Of a stretch of DNA of 64,000 bases, positions 45,252-60,310 are shown piece after piece (position 1 is the first letter of the stretch; the number at the start of each line of letters is the position of its first letter). Source of the DNA: Emticicia aquatilis (lineage in GTDB: Bacteria > Bacteroidota > Bacteroidia > Cytophagales > Spirosomataceae); contig NZ_BMKK01000003.1 of assembly GCF_014644295.1 (NCBI RefSeq), forward strand, positions 124,001 through 188,000, read 5' to 3'. A model generated the notes under the pieces. The model searched no databases. It was not told the origin of the DNA and saw nothing but the letters and a program-made list of their open reading frames with translations. Made by a program: the position numbers and the translations under genes.

Positions 45252-48200
45252 ATGAAAAACAACAATTACAATTCAATCCATTATCAAGATGACTCTCTAA
45301 GGTTGAGAAGTCTATTACTGGTTTTAGCATTGTCTCTGTTTTCTTTTGGAACATTAATGGCACAAGTCAGAGGTGTAGTCAAGAACGAAAATGGAGAAGC
45401 ATTTCAAGGTGTGAACGTAGCGGTCAAGGGGGCAAACAAAGGTACCATAACAGATGCCTCTGGTCGATACGAATTATCAGTATCGCAAGAGAATGTTTTA
45501 GTATTTAGCTTTTTAGGTTATAAGCCTATTGAAAAAAAAGTTGGAAATCAGAAAGAAATAAACGTTTCGTTAGAACTTGATGAAGGCCTCATGGACGAAG
45601 TTATAGTTGTGGGTTATGGTACACAAAAGAAAACTTCTTTAACAGGTGCGATATCTTCAATTACTAATAAAGATTTGGTAACGCAACCTGTTATCAGTGC
45701 TACACAAGCCATGCAGGGTCGTGTTGCAGGGGTACAGGTTGTAAACAGCAGTAGCCCAGGAACAGAACCAACAGTTCGTATCAGAGGTATTGGCTCAATC
45801 AGTATCAGCTCGAATCCATTATATGTAATAGATGGAGTACCTGGTGGTGGTTTGAATACGATTGCACCAAACGATATTGAATCTATTGAAGTATTGAAAG
45901 ATGCAAGTGCATCGGCCATTTATGGTTCAAGAGCTGCAAATGGTGTTGTGTTGATTACAACTAAAAAAGGAAAAGCTGGAAAACTTAACATTACGGTCGA
46001 TTCGTACATCGGTACACAACAAGTATGGAAAACGCTTGATTTATTGAATAGTGCCGAATACATTAAATACGGTACTGCCTTATTGACGGCTTCTGGACAG
46101 GCTGTTCCAGGACGCTTTTCAAACATGAACACACCTATTTACCCAGGTGCAACCACTACTTTTGCACAAACCGAAACCGATTGGCAAGATGTAATGTTTA
46201 GAAATGGCCCAATTCATAACAACCAAATTGGTATTTCGGGTGGTACTGATAAATCGAAATTCTATTTGTCAATTGGTAATTTCAAGCAAAATGGTGTGCT
46301 TCCGTTTACTGAATATGGTCGTAGAAGTATCCGTTTGAACACAGACCACAGCATTGGTAAATATATTTCGATTGGCCAAACAATGATGGTGTCGAACGAT
46401 ACTCGTATCGGTGAAGGAAGTGCTGGTGGTAGAAGTTTGGTGATGAATATCATGCGTATGACTCCATACTGGCCAGTAAATGACCCAACTAAAATTGGTG
46501 GTTTCAGTACAACAGCACAGGGTTTGGATGCAACTGACCCAGAAAACCCAATGCGTATCGTAAATCAAGAGCAAAAAGACAACATCAACCGCTCTTACAA
46601 AGTATTAGGAACATTATATGCTGAAATCAAATTTACCAATTGGTTGAAATATAAATTTACAATGGGTGGAGACTATGCCAGCAATATCAACAGCACTTTT
46701 TCTCCAATTTATGATGATGGAAACCGTAGCCGTCCGACTGCTTCTCTTGGCCAAAGCAGAGGTCAATACTTCTCTTCTGTATTTACTAATCAATTAAGTT
46801 TCGATAAATCATTTGGAAGACATTCGATTAGTGCAACAGCAGTTGCTGAAAAACAAGATGCCCAATTCAAGTCGATTAGTATTTCTGGACAACGTCCTGA
46901 TAACAATATCAAGGAAGTGCAAGGTGCATCAAATATATCAGGAACAACTTCTACCACCGAAAGCTCACTTATTTCTTACATCGGTCGTGTAAATTATGAA
47001 TTTGCAAGCAGATATTTATTGAGTGGTTCGATTCGCCGTGATGGTTCTTCAAAATTTGCACCTGGCAAGAAATGGGGTACATTTCCTTCGGTTTCGGCTG
47101 GTTGGAGAATTAGCGAAGAATCTTTCATGAAAGATTTACAAGCAATTTCTGAATTGAAACTGAGAGCCAGCTACGGTGTAACAGGAAATAACTCGATTGG
47201 TGATTATGACTGGCAACCATTGATTTCTGCAAATAATACTAATTACTCGTTTGGTAATGCTTCTCAATTAGGTTCATATTTCAATGGTCTTGGTAATACA
47301 GGATTGAGCTGGGAAGAAACAATCATGAAAAACATCGGATTAGACCTTTCATTGTTCAATAATAAAATTACCTTAACTACTGAAGTTTACGAACGTAAAA
47401 CTGATGGTCTATTGCTTTCTGTGCCGCTTCCTCAATCATTGGGTTATTCAAGCAGCCCATTGGCTAACGTTGGAAGTATGCAAAACAGAGGATTTGAGTT
47501 ATCGCTTGGTTATCGTTTGGATAAAAATGATTTGAAATCTACTATCACTGGTACATTCGATTTAGTTAGAAATAAAGTATTGAGTTTGGCTACACCAAAC
47601 GCTACAATCAATGCTGGTGCTGGTGCTGACTTCGGTGGATTTGACATCGTTCGTACAGAAGCAGGACAACCTTTCCGTTCATTCTACGGCTGGAAAGTAG
47701 CGGGTATCTTCCAAAGTGAAGCTGAGATTTCGGCAGCCAATGCAATTGATGGTGACCCTAAATCACTTTACCAAACATCTAACACAAGACCTGGTGATAT
47801 TAAGTTTGTAGATTTGAATGGAGACGGAAAAATTGACGCAAATGATAGAACTTATTTGGGTAGTTATCTTCCAAAATTCTCTTATGGATTAAATTATGCA
47901 GGTACTTATAAAAACTTTGACTTTGCAGTATTTTTCCAAGGTGTTTATGGCAATAAAATTTATAATGGAACAAAAGTTATCGGACAAGGTATGTTGAGAT
48001 TATTCAATGCTACAACTGATGTATTGAATGCTTGGACTCCAACCAACACAAATACTGATGTACCTCGTGCAGTAAGTGGTGACCCGAGCCAAAATACCAG
48101 AACTTCTGACAGATTCCTTGATAATGGTTCATATTTAAGATTGAAAAACTTGACGATTGGTTACACATTACCTTCAAATAAATTGTCGAAAATTACTAAT

Positions 48201-48359
48201 AATGTATTAACAAAAGCAAGAATTTATGTGACAAGCCAAAACTTGCTTACCATAACTAAGTATTCGGGTTATGACCCTGAAATTAATGGAGGAATTGATA
48301 CTGGAACCTACCCACAAGCTCGTACAATGACTATTGGCTTAAACCTTGGCTTGAATTAA
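45252..48359 (+). CDS. SusC/RagA-family TonB-linked outer-membrane transporter 3
   Basis: A 1035-residue importer that heads the plus-strand operon. A longer N-terminal stretch precedes the signal peptide (LLLVLALSLFSFGTLMAQ). Then come a carboxypeptidase-D-like domain (VRGVVKNENGEAFQGVNV), the signature MDEVIVVGYGTQKKTSLTGA, a plug (LKDASASAIYGSRAANGVV) and a barrel ending TIGLNLGLN. With the SusD downstream it should import xylan-derived oligosaccharides across the outer membrane. Two operator copies and a -7-like element lie within 105 bp upstream. Confidence 0.95.
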   Translation: MKNNNYNSIHYQDDSLRLRSLLLVLALSLFSFGTLMAQVRGVVKNENGEAFQGVNVAVKGANKGTITDASGRYELSVSQENVLVFSFLGYKPIEKKVGNQKEINVSLELDEGLMDEVIVVGYGTQKKTSLTGAISSITNKDLVTQPVISATQAMQGRVAGVQVVNSSSPGTEPTVRIRGIGSISISSNPLYVIDGVPGGGLNTIAPNDIESIEVLKDASASAIYGSRAANGVVLITTKKGKAGKLNITVDSYIGTQQVWKTLDLLNSAEYIKYGTALLTASGQAVPGRFSNMNTPIYPGATTTFAQTETDWQDVMFRNGPIHNNQIGISGGTDKSKFYLSIGNFKQNGVLPFTEYGRRSIRLNTDHSIGKYISIGQTMMVSNDTRIGEGSAGGRSLVMNIMRMTPYWPVNDPTKIGGFSTTAQGLDATDPENPMRIVNQEQKDNINRSYKVLGTLYAEIKFTNWLKYKFTMGGDYASNINSTFSPIYDDGNRSRPTASLGQSRGQYFSSVFTNQLSFDKSFGRHSISATAVAEKQDAQFKSISISGQRPDNNIKEVQGASNISGTTSTTESSLISYIGRVNYEFASRYLLSGSIRRDGSSKFAPGKKWGTFPSVSAGWRISEESFMKDLQAISELKLRASYGVTGNNSIGDYDWQPLISANNTNYSFGNASQLGSYFNGLGNTGLSWEETIMKNIGLDLSLFNNKITLTTEVYERKTDGLLLSVPLPQSLGYSSSPLANVGSMQNRGFELSLGYRLDKNDLKSTITGTFDLVRNKVLSLATPNATINAGAGADFGGFDIVRTEAGQPFRSFYGWKVAGIFQSEAEISAANAIDGDPKSLYQTSNTRPGDIKFVDLNGDGKIDANDRTYLGSYLPKFSYGLNYAGTYKNFDFAVFFQGVYGNKIYNGTKVIGQGMLRLFNATTDVLNAWTPTNTNTDVPRAVSGDPSQNTRTSDRFLDNGSYLRLKNLTIGYTLPSNKLSKITNNVLTKARIYVTSQNLLTITKYSGYDPEINGGIDTGTYPQARTMTIGLNLGLN

Positions 48360-48380
48360 TAACCTTAATAACGATTAAAA

Positions 48381-49928
48381 ATGAAAAAAATATTATTACT
48401 CACAGGAATAATCGGACTCTCAACTATTCTGAGCTGCGACGATTCAGATTTAGATAAAGTAAATCCAAATGGTGTAACGTTTGATACCTACTTCACAAAC
48501 GATGGTGAACTGACTGCTGGTATTAACTCTGCTTATGCTTTATTACAAGGTTTTGGTCTTGGTGCCAGAGAGTGGTTTTTTGTGCATGATTTAAGAGGTG
48601 ATGAAATGGCTACTGGTGGTGGCCAGCTCGAAGCTCCTCGTAATCAATTACTTATTGGTGCTAATGATGCGGGTAATTCTGTTTCAAATGATTGTTACAC
48701 TGGTTGGTTTAGAGTGGTTCACCGCTCAAACGTGGTGATTGAAAGTGCGGCTAAAACAACCGCTTCTTTTACAGCAACTACAAAAAACCGCATTGTGGGA
48801 GAAGCAAAATTCTTGCGTGCATTGGCTTATTACGAATTAGGCACTGTATGGGGTGGTGTGCCTTTATACACTGAATACGTAAAATCTGTTGACGGTGCAA
48901 AACCAAGAGCAACTCAGCAAGAAGTTTATAAACAAGTACTTGACGATTTAAAGGCGGCTGAAGGTGCTTTGCCAGATTCTTATCCAGCAAGCGAAGCAGG
49001 TAGAGCAACAAAAGCTGCTGCTCAAATGTTAATGGCTCGCACGTACTTACAACAAGGCGACTACGCCAGTGCAAAAACTGAACTGGAAAAAATTGTAAGT
49101 TCGGGTCGATACAAAATTGTAGATAACTACCTTGATTTGACTAACGAAGAAGGCGAATTTAATGCAGAGTCAATCTTTGAAATCGTATTCTCTCCTTCAA
49201 ACGGTGCATTCAACTGGAGTGGACCAGATGGTGATGGTAATAGTGCCCAAGAGGAATGTATCAGAACGCAAGAGTACTCGCCGATTGGTTGGAGAAACCT
49301 AATTCCATCTAATAAAATGTTGGATAACTACGAAAGAACTACCAAAGGAGATACAAAAAATGACCCTCGTTTTGATATGTCTTTCTGGAAAACTGGTGAT
49401 ACTTTCAATAACGGAAAAGATGTATTGAAAGATGATGCGGTTCAAGGAAATTTATCTAAACTTGATGGCAAAGACTTGAAAATTAGCTGGAGAAAATACT
49501 CAATTCTTTACAAATCGAATGCAGGTTTTGCATCAAGCGGAATCAATATGCGTGTGATGCGTTATGCCGATGTACTTTTATTGCTTGCTGAATGTGAAAA
49601 CGAGCTGGGCAATTCGGCAAGAGCGATTACTTTGATGAATCAAGTTAGAGCCAGAAAATCGGTAGATATGCCTCCGTATCCTACCAAAAACTACCCATGT
49701 GATTCAAAAGCAAAAGTATTTGAAGCTCTCCAACATGAGCGTTTTGTAGAGTTAGCTGCCGAACAAGTGCGTAATTTTGACCTTCTCAGATGGAGAAAGA
49801 ACAAAAAGCAAACTACTGAACCAATTTCGTATTTTACGGCGAATAAGCACGAATTATTGCCACTTCCTCAAGCAGAAATTGACAATAATCCGAAAATTGA
49901 CCAAAAAGACCAAAACCCTGGTTATTAA
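48381..49928 (+). CDS. SusD/RagB-family outer-membrane lipoprotein 3
   Basis: A 515-residue glycan-binding lipoprotein with lipobox TILSC. Family features are FLRALAYYELGTVWGGVPLYTEY in the helical repeat region and the C-terminal LQHERFVELAAEQVRNFDLLRW, HELLPLPQAEIDNNPK and QNPGY. It lies 21 bp after SusC 3 and partners with it to capture oligosaccharides. No SusE/F-like second binding protein follows; the next gene is an esterase, after a hairpin. Confidence 0.95.
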   Translation: MKKILLLTGIIGLSTILSCDDSDLDKVNPNGVTFDTYFTNDGELTAGINSAYALLQGFGLGAREWFFVHDLRGDEMATGGGQLEAPRNQLLIGANDAGNSVSNDCYTGWFRVVHRSNVVIESAAKTTASFTATTKNRIVGEAKFLRALAYYELGTVWGGVPLYTEYVKSVDGAKPRATQQEVYKQVLDDLKAAEGALPDSYPASEAGRATKAAAQMLMARTYLQQGDYASAKTELEKIVSSGRYKIVDNYLDLTNEEGEFNAESIFEIVFSPSNGAFNWSGPDGDGNSAQEECIRTQEYSPIGWRNLIPSNKMLDNYERTTKGDTKNDPRFDMSFWKTGDTFNNGKDVLKDDAVQGNLSKLDGKDLKISWRKYSILYKSNAGFASSGINMRVMRYADVLLLLAECENELGNSARAITLMNQVRARKSVDMPPYPTKNYPCDSKAKVFEALQHERFVELAAEQVRNFDLLRWRKNKKQTTEPISYFTANKHELLPLPQAEIDNNPKIDQKDQNPGY

Positions 49929-49949
49929 TCGCTATTCATAAGATAAAGT

Positions 49950-49985
49950 TGTCGCAAAAGTTAATTCATAAAACCTTTTGCGGCA
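49950..49985 (+). terminator. Hairpin between SusD 3 and the esterase/hydrolase genes
   Basis: TGTCGCAAAAG and CTTTTGCGGCA pair over 11 positions (one G-T) with a 14-nt loop, 21 bp after the SusD stop. No strong T-run follows. It could attenuate transcription so that SusC/D are made in excess of the enzymes downstream. Confidence 0.45.
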
Positions 49986-50150
49986 GCTTTAATCTAATCG
50001 AAAATATTCTTGAAGAAGCTATTATCAACAACATTATGACTATATTCACCTTGCAAAACTTTTCAATAAAAGCCTTTATCCATAACGACTAAAAATATTT
50101 CTGAAAGTATTAATCAACAGTAAATTATATCAACTAAAAAAAGCTCATCA

Positions 50151-50987
50151 ATGAAAAGAGTTCTAATGCTCATCAGCTTTATAATGATTAGGTTTAATGC
50201 ACATGCCCAAGACCCTAATTTTCACATCTATCTCTGCATTGGCCAGTCAAATATGGAAGGTGCAGCACGTATCGAAGCACAAGATACTGTCAATCTCGAC
50301 AGTCGTTTCAAAGTCTTGGAAGCATTAGATTGCTCAAAACTCAACCGCCAAAAAGGGCAATGGTACACCGCCAAACCACCACTCTGCCGTTGTGATACTC
50401 GCCTTTCTCCAGCCGATTATTTTGGTAGAACAATGATTCAAAGTATGCCACAAAATCAAACATTAGGCTTGGTTCATGTAGCAGTTGCAGGAAGTAAAAT
50501 AGAAATTTTTGATAAAGTAAAATATAAAGCTTATCTCGATTCTTCGGCGAAAGAAAGACCGTGGATGATAAATATGGCGAATTCTTACGGTGGAAACCCT
50601 TATGAAAGATTGATTGAAATGGCAAAAGTTGCCCAAAAATCGGGTGTAATCAAAGGAATTTTGCTTCATCAAGGAGAATCGAACACAGGAGATAAAACTT
50701 GGCCAACCCAAGTGAAAAAGATATATGATGATATTTTGGCTGATTTGGGCATGGCTCCAAACTCAATTCCATTGCTGGCAGGTGAATTAGTAGCTGCCGA
50801 GCAAGGCGGTAAATGTGCCAGCCACAATGCTATTATTGCTACGCTTCCACAAGCTATTCCAAAAGCTGTGGTGGTTTCATCAGCTGGTCTGACTGCTGCC
50901 AAAGATGGTTTGCATTTCGACTCGGCAGGGGTTCGTGAGTTTGGCAAACGCTATGCTGAAGCATTGATGCAATATTCAAAAAAATAA
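50151..50987 (+). CDS. SGNH-type carbohydrate acetylesterase (CE6-like, SASA domain)
   Basis: A 278-residue secreted esterase (signal ends FNAHAQ). The SGNH blocks are CIGQSNMEGAA with the nucleophile Ser, GILLHQGESNTGD, and KDGLHFDSAGVREFGKRYAEA with the catalytic His. The family (SASA/DUF303, CE6) removes acetyl groups from xylan. It follows SusD 3 by 222 bp and starts the run of enzyme genes, so removal of acetyl groups probably precedes glycosidase action. Confidence 0.9.
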   Translation: MKRVLMLISFIMIRFNAHAQDPNFHIYLCIGQSNMEGAARIEAQDTVNLDSRFKVLEALDCSKLNRQKGQWYTAKPPLCRCDTRLSPADYFGRTMIQSMPQNQTLGLVHVAVAGSKIEIFDKVKYKAYLDSSAKERPWMINMANSYGGNPYERLIEMAKVAQKSGVIKGILLHQGESNTGDKTWPTQVKKIYDDILADLGMAPNSIPLLAGELVAAEQGGKCASHNAIIATLPQAIPKAVVVSSAGLTAAKDGLHFDSAGVREFGKRYAEALMQYSKK

Positions 50988-51061
50988 AAATGCCGTGCTA
51001 TTGTCTGTGTCTCCACAGACAATTCACACTGCAAACAAAATATATTTAATTCAACCCTACA

Positions 51062-51943
51062 ATGAAAAGTAAATTCCTCTTAATAACCGCCCTTTTGTGT
51101 GGATTTTCCGCCTTTTCACAAGATAAAATCACATTGTATCCCAATGGTGTACCAAATTCCAAGCCAACAACCATTACTGAAACGGGGGCTGAGCGTGGCT
51201 TATATAAAGGAATCACCAATCCAACACTCGAATACATCAAGCCCGAAAAACCGAATGGAACGGCCGTAGTCGTAATTGCGGGTGGAGGCTACGGTGTAAT
51301 CGTGTACAATGGAGAAGGACTGGGAACTGCCAAAAGTTTGGCTGAAAAAGGAATTTCTGCATTTGTGTTGAAATACCGCTTGCCAAGCGACGAAATCATG
51401 CCAGATAAGAAAATCGGGCCATTACAAGATGTGCAGCAATCAATTAAATATTTGAGAGAAAATGCTGAAAAATATGGTATTGATAAAAATAAAATTGGTG
51501 TAATGGGTTTTAGTGCTGGTGGACATTTAGCCAGTACGGCAGCCACGCATTTTGAAAAACCATATATCGAAAACCCACAAAATACCAATCTCCGTCCTGA
51601 CTTTCAGATTCTTGTTTATCCTGTAATTTCGATGCAAGATGCACTTACACACGGCGGCTCTCGTGATGCCTTGATTGGCAAAAATCCTTCTCAAGAAGAT
51701 AAAGATTTATTTTCTAATGATTTACAAGTAAAGGCCAATACACCAATCACTTGGCTTACTCACGCTGCCGATGATAAAGTAGTTGATGTTGATAACAGCA
51801 TTCAATATTTTGAAAAATTGCGTAAAAACAAAGTCGAAGTTGAAATGCACGTTTTCCCGAAAGGTGACCACGGATTTATTTTCCGCCAAAAGGGTTGGAT
51901 AGACCCACTTTTCGATTGGATGAAGCGAAATAACTTATTGTAA
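51062..51943 (+). CDS. Alpha/beta-hydrolase, probable acetyl esterase
   Basis: A 293-residue secreted alpha/beta hydrolase (signal ends FSAFSQ). The oxyanion-type GGGYGVIVYNGEG, the nucleophile elbow MGFSAGGHLAST, the acid region HAADDKVVDVDNS and the final His in FPKGDHGFI make a complete catalytic set. It resembles Bacteroidota acetyl-xylan esterases of the BD-FAE/dienelactone-hydrolase-like group. It is 12 bp before the next esterase gene and in the same operon. Acetyl or feruloyl preference cannot be read from sequence. Confidence 0.85.
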   Translation: MKSKFLLITALLCGFSAFSQDKITLYPNGVPNSKPTTITETGAERGLYKGITNPTLEYIKPEKPNGTAVVVIAGGGYGVIVYNGEGLGTAKSLAEKGISAFVLKYRLPSDEIMPDKKIGPLQDVQQSIKYLRENAEKYGIDKNKIGVMGFSAGGHLASTAATHFEKPYIENPQNTNLRPDFQILVYPVISMQDALTHGGSRDALIGKNPSQEDKDLFSNDLQVKANTPITWLTHAADDKVVDVDNSIQYFEKLRKNKVEVEMHVFPKGDHGFIFRQKGWIDPLFDWMKRNNLL

Positions 51944-51954
51944 ATCAGATAATT

Positions 51955-53517
51955 ATGAAAAAGATTTTAAGCATAAAATACTTGGTGTTTTTTCTTATAC
52001 CTTGCTTGAATTTTGCCCAGATAAGCGGTACAGTTAAGGTAAAAGAAGGATTGATTCAAGGGACGGTCGAAAATGGACTTGCAGTTTTCAAAGGCATTCC
52101 GTTTGTGGCTCCACCTGTTGGTGAATTACGTTGGAAGGCACCGCAGCCTGCTCAAAGCTGGTCGGGAGTGAAAGAAACTACCAAATTTGCACCTGCACCA
52201 TATCAAGGTGGGAATCCACCAGCGGGCAAAAGCGAAGATTGTTTGTACTTAAATGTTTGGTCGCCAGCCAAAACAGCCAATGAAAATCTTCCAGTGTTGG
52301 TATGGATTTATGGCGGAGGATTTGCCTTTGGTTCTGCCTCTGAGCCAGTCTATAATGGCGAAAAATTAGCAAAAAAAGGTGTGATTTTAGTAAGTATCGC
52401 CTACCGAGTTGGGCAATTGGGCTTTTGGGCTCACCCCGAACTCAGTGCCGAAACCGCCCAAAAAACTTCGGGTAATTATGGACTTCTGGACATGATAGCT
52501 GGCTTGAAATGGGTAAAAGAAAACATCAAGCAATTTGGAGGAAACCCAAATAAAGTAACCATTTTTGGTGAATCAGCAGGTGGAATTGCCGTAAGTATGC
52601 TTTGTGCTTCACCTTTGGCTAAAGGACTCTTTCACGGAGCTATTTCGCAAAGTGGTGGTTCTTTCGGACCAAACAGAACTACTACTTACCCAGGTGAAAA
52701 TATGAAATTATTATCTTTAGCAGAAAGCCAAGGTGTAGAATTCATGAAAAAGGCAGGAGCAAATTCTTTGGCTGAAATGAGAGCAATTCCAGCCGAAAAA
52801 CTGCCAGGCGGATTCGGAATGCCAGGTGGCTGGCCGATTGTGGATGGTTATGTGATTCCTGATGACCAATACATTTTGTATGAAAAAGGGAAATACAACC
52901 ATACCCCAGTTCTAATCGGGTATAATTCTGACGAAGGAGCAAGTTTTCAACCTCCTAAAACACCCAAAGATTATATCGAAGGCACTCAAAAACGCTATGG
53001 CAAATTTGCTGAAAGTTTGATAAAAGCCTATCCCGTTGGCGAAAACAGTGTGCCGAAAACTGCCCGTGACCTCGCTCGTGATGCGGCTTTTGGCTGGCAA
53101 ACATGGGCTTGGGCAAATCTGCAAGCTAAAACATCGAAAGAAAAAGTATTCTATTATTATCTCGACCAACACCCAGAGCATCCAGCAGGTTCGCCAAAAT
53201 ATGGCTACGGCTCACCTCATGGACAAGATGTGGCCTTTGTGTTTGGCAATCTCAATCCTGCCGACCAAAATCGTACTCCGACCGACGAAGCCGTTTCTGA
53301 AACCATCATGACATATTGGACAAACTTTGCAAAATATGGTCATCCAAATGGCGGTGCTGTGCCTAAATGGGCGGCATTTACACCCAGTAAACCTGCGGTG
53401 ATGTATTTCAACCAAAAAGCCTACATGGGGCCAGTTCCGAGCGAAGATGCCATGAAAGTTTTAGATAAATATTTTGAATGGCGAAGAACACCCGAAGGGA
53501 AAGAATGGGCTAAGTAA
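51955..53517 (+). CDS. Type-B carboxylesterase
   Basis: A 520-residue secreted carboxylesterase/lipase-family protein. Features are VFKGIPFVAPPVGELRWKAP, SEDCLYLNVWSPA, the GGGFAFGSA oxyanion loop, the nucleophile elbow FGESAGGIAVSML, the acid Glu in YNSDEGASF and the His in PHGQDVAFVFG. Such enzymes act on varied esters. Here an acyl group on arabinoxylan, such as feruloyl or acetyl, is the plausible target. It sits between another esterase and GH29 with 12-bp gaps on each side. Confidence 0.9.
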   Translation: MKKILSIKYLVFFLIPCLNFAQISGTVKVKEGLIQGTVENGLAVFKGIPFVAPPVGELRWKAPQPAQSWSGVKETTKFAPAPYQGGNPPAGKSEDCLYLNVWSPAKTANENLPVLVWIYGGGFAFGSASEPVYNGEKLAKKGVILVSIAYRVGQLGFWAHPELSAETAQKTSGNYGLLDMIAGLKWVKENIKQFGGNPNKVTIFGESAGGIAVSMLCASPLAKGLFHGAISQSGGSFGPNRTTTYPGENMKLLSLAESQGVEFMKKAGANSLAEMRAIPAEKLPGGFGMPGGWPIVDGYVIPDDQYILYEKGKYNHTPVLIGYNSDEGASFQPPKTPKDYIEGTQKRYGKFAESLIKAYPVGENSVPKTARDLARDAAFGWQTWAWANLQAKTSKEKVFYYYLDQHPEHPAGSPKYGYGSPHGQDVAFVFGNLNPADQNRTPTDEAVSETIMTYWTNFAKYGHPNGGAVPKWAAFTPSKPAVMYFNQKAYMGPVPSEDAMKVLDKYFEWRRTPEGKEWAK

Positions 53518-53529
53518 TTAATAATCAAT

Positions 53530-56743
<3,214 letters not shown>

Positions 56744-56770
56744 CTATCAATTTCTATTAATCTTAAAATT

Positions 56771-57934
56771 ATGAAAACAAAATCGACTTTTTTAGTGTGC
56801 TGCATAATTGCCCTACTGGGAATTCCCAGTTTTGTACATGGGCAACCTCCACGTGGCCCATTTGTGATTTCGCCCAAAGTTAATCCCGATAAAACCGTTA
56901 CTTTTTCATATTTAGCACCCAATGCAACTACTGTTTTGCTCGATGGAAATCAGTTTGGTTCGGCAAATGTACCCATGACCAAAAATGCCGAAGGCGTTTG
57001 GTCGGTAACTGTTGGGCCAGTGAAACCCGATATTTATCCCTATGGTTTCAAAGTTGATGGTACAACTGTCATGGACCCTGCCAATGTAGCGTTTTTTCCT
57101 AACGAGCGTTTTAAAGCAAGTTTAGTAGAAATTCCTTCTGATTCGCCAGCCATTTATGCTTTACAAAACGTACCTCATGGCTCAATCACTTATGATTATT
57201 ACCCATCGGTAGAAAATTCTACCGGTACGATTGTGGTTTATACACCACCGGGTTATAACAAAGAAACTGCTAAAAAATACCCAGTTTATTACCTAATCAG
57301 TGGTACAACCGATACCGAAGAGACTTTCTGGAAAGTAGGAAAAGTAAACTTAATGCTCGATAATATGATTGCCCAAGGCAAAGCAAAATCAATGATTGTG
57401 GTAATGCCTTATGGAAATCCACTGGCAAAAATTGCTGAACAAACGGGTAAAGATAAACCTTCGGATGTAATGAATCGTGATGGAGATGATGCCCTCAAAC
57501 GTATGAAATTGTTTGAAACAGACCTCATTACGAAAGTTATTCCTTACGTTGAGAAAAACTACCGCACTATCAACAATCGTGATAATCGTGCTATCGGTGG
57601 TTTCTCTCGTGGTGGTGGTCAAACGCTCCGTGCGGCCTTCAATAATGTCGATAAATTTGCTTACGTATGTAGCTATGCGTCATACATTTCACCTGCTGAG
57701 ATGAATAAGAGTTTCACGAATATTACAGCTGACCCAGCCAAAACAAACAAAGACTTCAAACTTTTATGGTCGGGTATTGGTACAGAAGATTTCTTGTATA
57801 AAGGCACAACTGAGTGGGAGGCATATTTGAAAGATAAGAAAATTAACGTGAAGACTTACGCCATTCCAGGTGGACATACTTGGATGAATGTAAAAAGTTA
57901 TCTCAATGAAACTTTACCAATTTTGTTTAAATAA
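56771..57934 (+). CDS. CE1-type esterase with N-terminal E-set domain (2 of 4)
   Basis: 387 residues, same architecture as the preceding gene: signal peptide, E-set domain (VTFSYLAPNATTVLLDGNQF), then an alpha/beta hydrolase with [18 protein letters not shown], elbow GFSRGGGQT (Ser279) and His in GGHTWMN. The second residue of the elbow is Arg and the usual HG before the strand is SG, so the pocket and oxyanion environment differ from its neighbours. Only 27 bp separate it from copy 1. Confidence 0.9.
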   Translation: MKTKSTFLVCCIIALLGIPSFVHGQPPRGPFVISPKVNPDKTVTFSYLAPNATTVLLDGNQFGSANVPMTKNAEGVWSVTVGPVKPDIYPYGFKVDGTTVMDPANVAFFPNERFKASLVEIPSDSPAIYALQNVPHGSITYDYYPSVENSTGTIVVYTPPGYNKETAKKYPVYYLISGTTDTEETFWKVGKVNLMLDNMIAQGKAKSMIVVMPYGNPLAKIAEQTGKDKPSDVMNRDGDDALKRMKLFETDLITKVIPYVEKNYRTINNRDNRAIGGFSRGGGQTLRAAFNNVDKFAYVCSYASYISPAEMNKSFTNITADPAKTNKDFKLLWSGIGTEDFLYKGTTEWEAYLKDKKINVKTYAIPGGHTWMNVKSYLNETLPILFK

Positions 57935-59017
<1,083 letters not shown>

Positions 59018-59021
59018 TTAA

Positions 59022-60164
<1,143 letters not shown>

Positions 60165-60170
60165 ATCTTC

Positions 60171-60209
60171 TTTTACACTGGTCGAAACTATATTTTGGCC
60201 AGTGTAAAA
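60171..60209 (+). terminator. Terminator-like hairpin after the esterase array
   Basis: Perfect 11-bp arms TTTTACACTGG and CCAGTGTAAAA flank a 17-nt loop, starting 7 bp after the esterase 4 stop. It lies within a 146-bp gap before the mutarotase, so the last three genes may have their own promoter or be reached by read-through. Confidence 0.5.
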
Positions 60210-60310
60210 TTCATAGACATTCACTTTACAAATTGCCCTAAAAACGATTTTTTAATACTTGCTTCTGCTGGTTTTTACAATCAGCATTGGTCGAAAACAC
60301 TCCAAAAACG